A DNA stretch of 64,000 bases from Aphrophora alni (lineage: Eukaryota; Arthropoda; Insecta; Hemiptera; Aphrophoridae), in the NCBI GenBank assembly GCA_963513935.1, contig OY740768.1:60938004-61002003 (forward strand), in the 5' to 3' direction. Position 1 is the first letter of the stretch; each line of letters starts with the position of its first letter. Under the pieces are notes generated by a model that ran no database searches, was not told the origin of the DNA, and was given only the letters and a program-made list of their open reading frames with translations. The position numbers and the translations under genes are program-made. This document shows, piece by piece, positions 1 to 9,967 of this stretch.

Positions 1-84
1 AGTGCATGTGCAGCGAGTTGATAGCGACTCATAGCTCTTCAGTGTTATTCAAAATTTATAGTAAAAAGGTTTATATATCTACTG

Positions 85-301
85 ATCTAAAAAGATTCAT
101 TATCTAATTAAGGACCTCTGTATTGAGTCAACACTTACACAATAGCTCTACATTTTTAATACTATAGTTAATACTAATAAAATAAAATTTGTAAAATGGT
201 CATTTTCTGTGCAATTGACCTCTACCGTGCAATCAACCTCTACTCATGACAATCACTGTTTATTTAAAGTGTTGGAATGACCTGTGGAAAGTGTTTATCA
301 C
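85..301. repeat. Direct repeat, copy 1
   Basis: This segment recurs at 3953-4149 in the same orientation, with scattered substitutions and about 17 bp missing from the second copy. The two copies bracket the PLE-type insertion and the satellite array. It lies in sequence that is probably intron of the serine protease gene. No coding potential is visible. It could be a local tandem duplication or two copies of a dispersed repeat. Confidence 0.8.
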
Positions 302-417
302 AGGTTGACAATAGCACCCTAAAAAACCTTTGTCCTGGGTGTGACTCAAATCCATTAACTTATCTGTGATATTCTGAATCAGAGGAACAATTTAAACCTC
401 GTGGCTACTTAGTAATA

Positions 418-1173
418 TTCTCTGTTTGAAGTTATTTGTTAATGATGGAAGTTCAATTTTATTATTATACATTTTTCGGATATTTGCCATCATTTGTGTG
501 TTAAAAATTCAAAACACGACGTTTCGGGAATAAGAATCAATTCCCGTTATCAAGTGACTAAAAACTAAAGAAACTAGAAACTAAGCCTATGTGAAAATTA
601 AAATTAAATAAGAATACCACCAACCTTATATCTAAGTATGCATCTCAGAGCTGAAACTGAGAAGTCAAAAAACACAATCACGGTAACACACAACTAACGG
701 CATATACGTGTTGTATCAAAGATACAGCAACAAGTGACGTGGTCCAGAAGGCGTGACACTATTAGGGGAGTGGCCTATTGTTAGTTGTATTAAGCTTCCT
801 AGCACGAGAATGGGTTACAACCCCTTTGGCGATTTAACAGGTAAAATTTCAGCTTGCTTATTAGTTATAGGGATATTATAATCAAATTTTAGTTCTTTTT
901 TTTAATAATGGGAGCTATAATAGCCTTACTTCTATACTTGATTGGCTGATAGGATTGTCTGTTAGTTTTATATACGAGGCTTTAATTATTTTACGTTTGT
1001 ATAGGTTACTTTCCCGGTGTATGATTTTTGCCTCTTCCTAATTAAATTTGTGATTTTCGGACCACTTGATAACTGTGAAAAGTCACTTGATAACGGGCAT
1101 TGATTCTTATTCCCGAAACGTCATGTTTTGAATTTTTAACATATAAATGATAGCAAATGTCCGAAAAATGTAT
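418..1173 (-). mobile_element. Non-coding Penelope-type insertion with 93-bp inverted arms and a tail
   Basis: An 11-bp target duplication ACTTAGTAATA lies at 407-417 and 1174-1184. Between the copies is a 49-nt tail (418-466), an inverted arm (467-559), a 521-bp middle without an ORF, and the second arm (1081-1173). The arms are 93 bp with about six mismatches. Each arm, read outward-in on its own strand, contains a GGGAAT/ATTCCC stem followed by GAAACGTC. That resembles the second half of a hammerhead ribozyme, but the CUGANGA box is altered to CTTGATAA. The layout mirrors the Penelope element at 9691-11633, with the tail on the opposite side, so the element is assigned to the minus strand. 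Class assignment is inference from architecture, since no protein is encoded. Confidence 0.6.
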
Positions 1174-1387
1174 ACTTAGTAATAGTTATTTTTCCTTTTG
1201 TTTGAAGGAGAAAACTTTTCAGTCATCATTGCCTTATAAAAAAAAGAACATAAAATAAAGAACCCTTGCTCTCGAATACTTTAATAACGTCACGGTTGGA
1301 AAAGAACAAGAGTTGATCAAGAGAGATCAGATAGGAAAAATGAAAGAGGGAGGTCTAATTCAAGACTTCATTAAAAAGAGTGTAAAC

Positions 1388-3216
1388 CCAACTAGGTTCC
1401 TTGGGATTGTCAAGGTCCTGTCAACTATAGCGAGCACTTGACAGATCCAACTAGGTTCCTTGGGATTGTCAAGTTCCTGTCAACTATAGCGAGCACTTGA
1501 CAGATCCAACTAGGTTCCTTGGGATTGTCAAGTTCCTGTCAACTATAGCGAGCACTTGACAGATCCAACTAGGTTCCTTGGGATTGTCAAGTTCCTGTCA
1601 ACTATAGCGAGCACTTGACAGATCCAACTAGGTTCCTTGGGATTGTCAAGTTCCTGTCAACTATAGCGAGCACTTGACAGATCCAACTAGGTTCCTTGGG
1701 ATTGTCAAGTTCCTGTCAACTATAGCGAGCACTTGACAGATCCAACTAGGTTCCTTGGGATTGTCAAGTTCCTGTCAACTATAGCGAGCACTTGACAGAT
1801 CCAACTAGGTTCCTTGGGATTGTCAAGTTCCTGTCAACTATAGCGAGCACTTGACAGATCCAACTAGGTTCCTTGGGATTGTCAAGTTCCTGTCAACTAT
1901 AGCGAGCACTTGACAGATCCAACTAGGTTCCTTGGGATTGTCAAGTTCCTGTCAACTATAGCGAGCACTTGACAGATCCAACTAGGTTCCTTGGGATTGT
2001 CAAGTTCCTGTCAACTATAGCGAGCACTTGACAGATCCAACTAGGTTCCTTGGGATTGTCAAGTTCCTGTCAACTATAGCGAGCACTTGACAGATCCAAC
2101 TAGGTTCCTTGGGATTGTCAAGTTCCTGTCAACTATAGCGAGCACTTGACAGATCCAACTAGGTTCCTTGGGATTGTCAAGTTCCTGTCAACTATAGCGA
2201 GCACTTGACAGATCCAACTAGGTTCCTTGGGATTGTCAAGTTCCTGTCAACTATAGCGAGCACTTGACAGATCCAACTAGGTTCCTTGGGATTGTCAAGT
2301 TCCTGTCAACTATAGCGAGCACTTGACAGATCCAACTAGGTTCCTTGGGATTGTCAAGTTCCTGTCAACTATAGCGAGCACTTGACAGATCCAACTAGGT
2401 TCCTTGGGATTGTCAAGTTCCTGTCAACTATAGCGAGCACTTGACAGATCCAACTAGGTTCATTGGGATTGTCAAGTTCCTGTCAACTATAGCGAGCACT
2501 TGACAGATCCAACTAGGTTCCTTGGGATTGTCAAGTTCCTGTCAACTATAGCGAGCACTTGACAGATCCAACTAGGTTCCTTGGGATTGTCAAGTTCCTG
2601 TCAACTATAGCGAGCACTTGACAGATCCAACTAGGTTCCTTGGGATTGTCAAGTTCCTGTCAACTATAGCGAGCACTTGACAGATCCAACTAGGTTCCTT
2701 GGGATTGTCAAGTTCCTGTCAACTATAGCGAGCACTTGACAGATCCAACTAGGTTCCTTGGGATTGTCAAGTTCCTGTCAACTATAGCGAGCACTTGACA
2801 GATCCAACTAGGTTCCTTGGGATTGTCAAGGTCCTGTCAACTATAGCGAGCACTTGACAGATCCAACTAGGTTCCTTGGGATTGTCAAGGTCCTGTCAAC
2901 TATAGCGAGCACTTGACAGATCCAACTAGGTTCCTTGGGATTGTCAAGTTCCTGTCAACTATAGCGAGCACTTGACAGATCCAACTAGGTTCCTTGGGAT
3001 TGTCAAGTTCCTGTCAACTATAGCGAGCACTTGACAGATCCAACTAGGTTCCTTGGGATTGTCAAGTTCCTGTCAACTATAGCGAGCACTTGACAGATCC
3101 AACTAGGTTCCTTGGGATTGTCAAGTTCCTGTCAACTATAGCGAGCACTTGACAGATCCAACTAGGTTCCTTGGGATTGTCAAGTTCCTGTCAACTATAG
3201 CGAGCACTTGACAGAT
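1388..3216. repeat. 59-bp satellite array, 31 copies
   Basis: The 59-bp monomer repeats head to tail for 1829 bp, exactly 31 units, and the array ends abruptly at 3216. The units are almost identical. The visible variants are TCAAGG for TCAAGT in the first unit and two units near 2830-2890, and one CATTGGG for CTTGGG near 2462. Each monomer holds the perfect 8-bp inverted pair TGTCAAGT and ACTTGACA separated by about 20 nt. The near-identity suggests recent amplification or homogenisation. The array lies upstream of the terminal protease exon, probably in an intron. Degenerate relatives of part of the monomer occur near 8.9-9.3 kb. Confidence 0.97.
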
Positions 3217-3952
3217 TTTTCCACAAATTTGAGCTACATCTTAGTAGAGTTAGAATATTTAATATTCAAATGGATGCATCTGGCTTCAGCATATAGAAAA
3301 AAAATCCAGCTAAAGGGTTAATAGTTTGAAATGTGTAACAGTTAAATAGTAATGGGAGAAAAAAAGTAATAATTGAAGTAATTTAAAATATAATTTGGAG
3401 GCTGTAAGAAAAAAATTCATAACCTATCTCTATTATGGAATGTAATAAAAAAAGTATAGTAGGCTTGCGACTATCCATTCTAATGTGGTGGTTGGGTAGG
3501 CAGGATAGCAAAAACAATATGTTAAGAATAAATCATTTTCTTTCCATTCATTCAACACCCACATTTGTGATAACTAAGTAGTGTTTATAGAATTGGTTAA
3601 AATAAGAAAAATATTTACACAATTTTAAAATTTATTTAAAGAATATAAGAAAGATAATATATATCAGAACATATTTTTTGCATTTGTCATCCATATCTTA
3701 CAAACAGATATAAAATTACAAAACTGGCCATAAATCAAAATAAGATTGGGCTAGTAAAAACTGAACTATGCATAAATAACCTATCACATTAGATATCTCT
3801 TGTTAACTTATTTTCTTGTGCAGATGTGAAAAATGTACCTCATCCAGCACCAGTAACCATTTTGTTAATTCAAAAGGAAAGTGCCTGTAATTATTTGGAA
3901 TATAAAGACTATACAGTCCGTAAATACAGTCGTATATTCATCAGGATTTACA

Positions 3953-4149
3953 ATCTAAAAAGATCCACCATCTAATTAAGGACCTCTGTATTGAGTCAAC
4001 ACTTACACATAGCTCACATTTTTAATACTATAGTTAATACTAATAAAATTAAATTTGTAAAATGGTCATTTTCTGTGCAAGCAACCCCTACTCATGACAA
4101 TCACTGTTTATTTAAAGTGTTGGAATGACCTGTGGAAAGTGTTTGTCAC
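3953..4149. repeat. Direct repeat, copy 2
   Basis: Second copy of the segment at 85-301, same orientation, shortened by about 17 bp near 4079. It lies 230 bp upstream of the serine protease exon acceptor. Confidence 0.8.
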
Positions 4150-4379
4150 TGTAAATTAACAGTTTTATAGACTAAGTTTGTGGATCCAAATTAATATAAT
4201 TTATACTACAGCCCGGAGTAGTTGTGAGTACTGTATTACTATTATTTGCCAAAATATTTTATTGAAAAAATTATTCATCATTTGGAAAGTTATTACAATT
4301 AATTAAATAAAGATTACATGTCTTGTTTTAGCAAGATGTAAAAGAGCCAAACTTATTATTATTTTGTTTATATCTTTAG

Positions 4380-4547
4380 GGAGATTCAGGTGGACCTCTT
4401 CAATCTTTGCTTCCAAGCAATGAGTGCATGCATCAAATAGTTGGAATCACATCATTTGGGAAACTATGTGGTACAGGACTACCAGGAGTGTATACAAAAG
4501 TGTCGGCTTTTCTTCCTTGGATTGAAGATAATGTTTGGCCATCTTAA
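4380..4547 (+). CDS. Serine protease (S1/trypsin-like), terminal exon
   Basis: This is the last coding exon of an extracellular chymotrypsin-fold (S1) serine protease. A T-rich tract and acceptor AG at 4378-4379 precede an open frame of 55 codons ending in TAA at 4545-4547. The exon opens with GDSGGPL, which carries the nucleophile serine. It continues through VGITSFGKLCGTGLPGVYTK, the conserved substrate-pocket region with its disulfide cysteine and the GVYT motif, and ends with the C-terminal helix FLPWIEDNVW. The His and Asp catalytic residues and any CLIP domain would lie on upstream exons, which I could not find in the preceding 4379 bases, so the flanking intron is probably longer than that. 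The S1 family assignment is secure. The exact member (digestive, clip-domain or other) cannot be told from this exon. Confidence 0.9.
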   Translation, partial: GDSGGPLQSLLPSNECMHQIVGITSFGKLCGTGLPGVYTKVSAFLPWIEDNVWPS

Positions 4548-6193
4548 TGTTTCCAAATTAACAGATTTTCATATTTCCTTTTCCATGGTTATATAAATAT
4601 TTCTTTTAAATTGCTTTAAGCTATAATACTTTTAGCTACTGAAAATGTCATTAGGCCATGGTTCTTTCTGTGATCTTTAATTTCAATGACAATATATTTA
4701 ATAATGACACTCTCTAAAATAAGGACATATTTTGGTATCTATCATTTTCATATCAAAAATCTTATATTTTAAAAATCTAATCCTAGTCAAATGAAATAAT
4801 ATTTTGCATGCACTTAATCTTGATTTTGTAAAGTGTGTTTTATGTTAAAATAACATGTAATTGTTATATGTTTTATTTTATTAAATGTAAAATGTTTGTA
4901 TAATATTTGGTTATCTTTGTTACCTATTCAAATAGATATAATATAAGTCTATGAACTATAAATATATTTTAGTTAAATAATCATTAGTTTGATTTTGGCA
5001 ACAAAAAATACTGTTACATAATTTTTTTGTGAAACTGAAAACCTTGTCAATAATTAAAAAAAAAATAAATTAATAAAATTTCAGTGATAAATGGCTAATC
5101 CATTTTATTAACTCATAGAAAATATTAGGTTCCCAGGTAGTTGTAAAATTATGAAGATTCTATCTTTGGATGACCTGTACCATTATTTAAAATTCTAGAA
5201 GATGGAATTGGAATCATTCTTTATTGGAACGAGTAGAGTTATACATCAGTGTGTATATTTGCTAAATTATAGATTTAACAAAACTCACGAAATATAAAGT
5301 AACACCTTTTTAATCGCTAATTTTTAAGAGACTATATTTACAATTATATTTCACACAAATCACCATATTTTAATGTAATATTATTTTTATCTGTCAAATT
5401 AATTATAATTTTGCAATGAATACAATGTTGTGATTTAATTTTATTGTGAAATGTATTTTGGATTGCACTCCCATCCTCTTTTTATTGTAAAAACAAGGAT
5501 TGCAATGAATTTACATTACCAGTTTACCTAGCCCAGCAGTACTGTATTTTAATAGTATTGGGAGGCTACCATTTAATTAGCGAATTAGAAATAGAAGGGT
5601 TGAACTGTGTCTAATTATTTTAGTATCCATTAATGTAGTTCAAGGTTTATGTTTCTCCTTTGATTTTCTTGGTATATTGAATAAGATTTATTCATTAAAA
5701 CTATTTTATTTGAATAAATACAAATTTTCATGTAAGACAACTGATAATATTTTTTTTTTAAAATAACAACAACAAAATTCACACATATAAGCTGGCAATC
5801 CTGTTTATACACAACGTAAGAAATTGAATATGATAGAGTTTTAAAACTGATTTATGTCAACTGTGAAATATCAAATATCTATCAACTAAATATAAAAACA
5901 TTTTAGTTACATGATAGTACAATTTATCCTGAGAGGTACTCCGTCTTTAGAATATCACCATTCATCAAATTTCCACTTTGATATTTTCTGGAAAAAATAA
6001 AAGTTGTAGTTATTATTATTTATTTGCTAGTATTTATGAAATTAGAATGTATAAGTCTACCACAGATTCAAAATAATTGACTATTATTTTTAAAACAGTG
6101 AACAGACTGAATTTTATCTGTTTGTATAAATGACTGAATTTTGGATATTACTTAATTTAACCAAATAAAATAACAATACAGAATATAGAAGTA
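4548..6193. other. AT-rich 3' flank of the protease, no gene seen
   Basis: Presumably 3' UTR followed by intergenic DNA. ATTAAA and AATAAA-like hexamers occur near 4880 and 5060 but none can be chosen as the real poly(A) signal. No ORF resembles a protein. Confidence 0.4.
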
Positions 6194-6926
6194 CAGTAAA
6201 CTCCTGGTTTTCCAGCCTAATATGGCCAGGCGGGATAATGAGGGTAATTCTTTGTATTCCTGTAAAATCAACACCAAATTTGTATTCTAAATATCCGTAG
6301 TTTCATGGCACACTGTGGTTATGAAGCTTTGTTTATTGGAAATCAGACTCATTACATTTGAAACATCTAAAGGAATGCACATCATATGGTATTTTCTCAC
6401 ACTCTTTCAAAAACCAATGTACAAAATAAAGAGGCCTCCTACAAATAACAATCTGAATGTGAGTGGTAAACAAGTCCAACAAGTCAGAATTAACAACGGT
6501 TAATCACTTTTTCATGAACATTAATGAATCTTCATAGACAATAATTAGAAGCTCTGTATAGATTGTGTTATTTATAACTATACTCTCCCGGATCAAGCCC
6601 CACAATGCTGTTCATTAAAATCATTTATAATTTTGAAATCTCTGAAGCAATTTTAAATAACATTTTAATTATAAACAATTTTGAAATTGATAAAATGTAG
6701 ATAGTTTGAGCAAATTTTAATCAAACATAGAACCCGGCTAGATAATGTAATCTAGAAAAGTAAACTGTATGGAAATCGGATCAGTAGTTCTTGAGTTATA
6801 AGCTGACAAGACAGGCATTGAGTTTTATAAATGTAGAGATGTTTTTAATTTGTGTAACGTGAACTATGAGTTGTGTGAAAGAGGAAGTCTGGTTAACGAA
6901 GGGGCCATGGCGGGTTAGTAATACTG
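6194..6926. mobile_element. Possible degenerate pogo-type MITE
   Basis: The left edge reads CAGTAAACTCCTGG after a TA. The right edge is the reverse complement of CAGTATTACTAACCCGCC. The ends share CAGTA and a GGCC-containing stretch but are poorly matched, and the right flank lacks the TA expected as target duplication. The internal DNA has no transposase ORF. It may be an old copy of the same class as the clearer elements at 27219, 32924 and 47623. Confidence 0.35.
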
Positions 6927-7344
6927 CAAATTCTAATCCCACTGATACAAATATAAACATCGATTGTTTTTATTAAAAACTAAAAAAAAAAAATTTCTAC
7001 TGAGAATTATCCTGTAAAATAATAAGAACCATAATTTTCTTGTACAGAAATGAACAAAATTATATGGCTGCTCACCTAGTCACATTGATGGTTGATCTCT
7101 TTGTCAAAATAAAATAATAATAATAATAAATAATAATTCAAAGGCAAGTAAGTTATTGCAATTATTGGGATATAAAACCTATGCAGAATACATGTTTTCT
7201 ATAGAAAGATTTTGAAATTAACTGGTATATAGAATACATTTTTGAATACAAATTAATATAGTTTACATATTAATATTAGGTTTCACAGCCTAGACCAGAT
7301 AGTTAAAAATCTGATCTATGCAAATAATAATCATACAAAATTTG

Positions 7345-7483
7345 AATAATTAAAACAAACACTTTTTAGTATAAACCACAACTTTATTTATAAAGTTTAT
7401 ACTAAATATGTATGTATGTATACTGTATGTTTTAATTATTAAAATGGAATACCACCAAGCACCTATGGTCTTTAGCATAAATA
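7345..7483 (+). mobile_element. 139-bp Penelope-type minimal insertion (hairpin plus tail)
   Basis: A 12-bp target duplication ATACAAAATTTG lies at 7333-7344 and 7484-7495. It encloses an imperfect inverted repeat (about 7345-7378 against about 7397-7440, with the first 12 bp perfectly paired) and a 43-nt tail at 7441-7483. The tail begins like the tail of the element at 22247-22689: both contain ATGGAAT.CCACCAAG followed by ACC and GGTCT. Nothing remains between the arms except a short loop. It looks like a strongly 5'-truncated or solo form of a Penelope-like insertion. Confidence 0.6.
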
Positions 7484-8029
7484 ATACAAAATTTGGTCGA
7501 CCATATCTTGAACTTCAATCAACATTTTTAAATAAAATCATTTTTATTGTTGTTTTTATACAATAAATTTTTATAAGTTTTTATAAATAGCCCTTTATAA
7601 AATTTGTTGTTTGACATTTGTATATTATATTCAGTAGTTTGATAACTATTCCACTATAGGAGAAAAACTTTTTAAAAGGATAATAAAAACAAAATTATTA
7701 GTAAAACAAAATTTTATGCCTGTGTTTGCTCCGAACACCAACATAAAATTATTTGCAAGAATGTGGAGGAGCATAAAAATTCGCGGGAGGATGGAAACAC
7801 TTGGCTCTGCATGAGATACTATGGAAAATATTAAGTACATCCTGATTTTCTCTATAATTTCATTTACAAATTTATAAACAATTACAAAGTTGCACCAGGC
7901 ATGTCAGATTACAATAATAATTGTTTAAAATAATATAACAACAATGAAAGTAGAACAATAAATAAATATATTTAATAAATAGAATATAATAAAATATAAA
8001 TATATAAGAATAAAACACAATCATAATGA

Positions 8030-8690
8030 AACAACCACCAACAATTGAGGCTGCACGGCAGAATTTTTCCAGACTTACAACTTCATTTCACAAACAAATC
8101 TCTCCAAGTAATTTTTGAAAGTTTTATAATTTTCCATTTTCTTAATGAACTCTGGGGCCCTTCTGAATAGAGCTATTCAAGCTCGAGCAGGTAATTTTCA
8201 ACGAAGGTTTCTTCGGTTTTATTAATCTTAAGTCACCTCTTTTTCCTGTTGAAATAAGTATCGCAGTTGCTATTTAACACTATACAGCACTTTAACCTAC
8301 AAAACAGTATTACCTCTATTATATAAATACAATAAAATGTTTAGCAGTTTTCTGCATTAAATACGGAATCTTCATTACGGGCCATTGCTCAAATTTGCAA
8401 ATTGCATTGGTTTTTTTTCTGCATGACAAATAGCTGCATTTGCAGCTTATCTAAATTTCCCCATAACATAATTTACAATTATGGAATATATTAAACCATA
8501 ATATGTGGTTTTTAGAATGTGCATGCTACAGTCTAGTAAATTTAACAGAACAAAAATATCAGAAGTTATTTTTTTACAAAGTTTGTCAATATGGGCTGAC
8601 CATATCACTTCTCTGTTTATATTTACACCTACAATATGAACTGATCTGACCTCTTGTAATTGCTCTTCACTCAAAGAGATGTTCACACCT
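8030..8690 (-). pseudogene. LINE reverse transcriptase C-terminal fragment (Jockey/CR1-like)
   Basis: The minus frame at 8447-8686 contains HIDKLCKKITSDIFVLLNLL and then TYYGLIYSIIVNYVMG. This is the hallmark segment after the RT palm of Jockey/CR1-type non-LTR elements (HI..LC.K....F.LR.L, Y.GLIHS...YG). Downstream, toward 8030, a decayed KRGDLRLIKPK-like segment and stops mark the rest of the C-terminus. The 5' part of the element is absent, as is usual for truncated LINE copies. Several frame breaks make it non-functional. The exact clade is uncertain. Confidence 0.7.
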
Positions 8691-8739
8691 GAAGTTCTAG
8701 CTTCAGTACAGTAGTGGTAAAATAGTGACTACCGTAGGA

Positions 8740-9360
8740 GCCGATGAGCAAGTAAGCCGATGAGCAAGTAAATACCCTCTCTCCCAAAATGTATACCCCT
8801 TTCCCATCCGATTTTAGGATTTTTACCACCACCATCTCCAGCCTAAAAAAACTCTCCAACCACGTCCTACTTCAAAGAATCCACCCACCACCCCCTGTCC
8901 TGTGCATCCAGCTAGGACCAATCAGAAGTGTTAAAGTGTAGAGCCAGCTAAGTATCTTGGAATTGTCAACGATTAAATTTTGGTTTAAACTTTTGATCAT
9001 GGGATTGGTTCCTAAGTACTGCAGGAGTCAGGAAATGGGGTTTAGGAACCCCCAAATTTACCCCTTTTCTGACTACGACTAAATTTTAGTTCAAATTTTT
9101 TGATCAAATGTTGGTAAAAAATAATTGAATGTAATAGTTGTAGAAAAAGATGCAGATCCAGCTAGCTTCCCTCAGGATTGCATACATATAGATTTAGCTC
9201 GCTATCCTCAAAGTAACCAAGTACACATTTACAAAACTTACTTATTTAGATATTGACCTAATTAGATTGAAAAAAAAACTATGGGATTGGTATACCCAAC
9301 TAGGTACCGCGAGAGCCAGGGAGTGAGGTTCCAAAACCCCCTCCCCAAACACCTTTCATC
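8740..9360. repeat. Diverged tandem repeats related to the 59-bp satellite
   Basis: GCATCCAGCTAGGACC (about 8906), GCCAGCTAAGTATCTTGG followed by AATTGTCAA (about 8943), GATCCAGCTAGCTTCC (about 9155) and CCCAACTAGGTACC (about 9294) all resemble the satellite half GATCCAACTAGGTTCCTTGG-GATTGTCAA. A longer block containing ATGGGATTGGT and a C-rich AACCCCC stretch occurs near 8997 and again near 9280. A 16-bp unit GCCGATGAGCAAGTAA is repeated near 8740-8772. No coding potential. Confidence 0.5.
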
Positions 9361-9748
9361 TTGTCTTGATATTTACAGAACATTTATAATGAACATTGTT
9401 AACTAATGATCTAGTTGATTGGAAATAAATTACATCCATCACTAGATTTCTTTTCCACAGGGTATACATAAAGGAAATAATTTCTGAATATGTCATATTC
9501 ACACAAGATACACACAGATAGAATATTCATCTATCCTAAAACTCGTGTTGATATGTAAAAAATTTAATTTGTATAACAACCCATAAAAAAAGAGCTATGT
9601 AAGAAATAGGAAAAAAAAACTTTAACGATTAACAAGTCTTTAACCCTGTGAATGTTTATAGATTTTTAAAATGGAACACCTTAAAGAAGGTATATATCTA
9701 GATAAATACCTTATATTAGTAGTCAGAGCAATTCTTGTTATTGTATAT

Positions 9749-9790
9749 CACTACAGCTGTTTCGCCGATCACAGTCGGCTTCGTCAGGTG
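9749..9790 (-). ncRNA. Hammerhead ribozyme motif (type I-like, minimal stem III)
   Basis: Read on the minus strand: CAC (9790-9788), the core box CTGACGA (9787-9781, fitting CUGANGA), one extra A, stem II GCCGA/TCGGC (9779-9775 with 9768-9764) around the loop CTGTGA, then GAAA (9763-9760). Stem III is the self-complementary ACAG/CTGT (9760-9753) with no loop nucleotides. The cleavage triplet is GTA (9754-9752), followed by GTG (9751-9749), which pairs with CAC as stem I. Predicted cleavage is after 9752. Hammerheads are known in Penelope-like elements, often with short stem III that may require dimer folding. The extra A before stem II is unusual and could lower activity. Confidence 0.75.
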
Positions 9791-9967
9791 CAGGACACTT
9801 AAATAAAACACATAAACACGACACTGAACATATACGACACTAAAAACATTGTTTTAAAATATTCGGAGGCTAGCTCTTCGTTGAATTTTACACTAAAAAT
9901 GTCCGTGTGTGGCCACATCATTATTCGTTCGTTTCCGGACGGATACTGAAAATAAGACTGATGATAG

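Noticed and set aside
1388..3216. CRISPR-like array
   Set aside because: Units are contiguous 59-bp tandem copies without variable spacers, and the DNA is eukaryotic.
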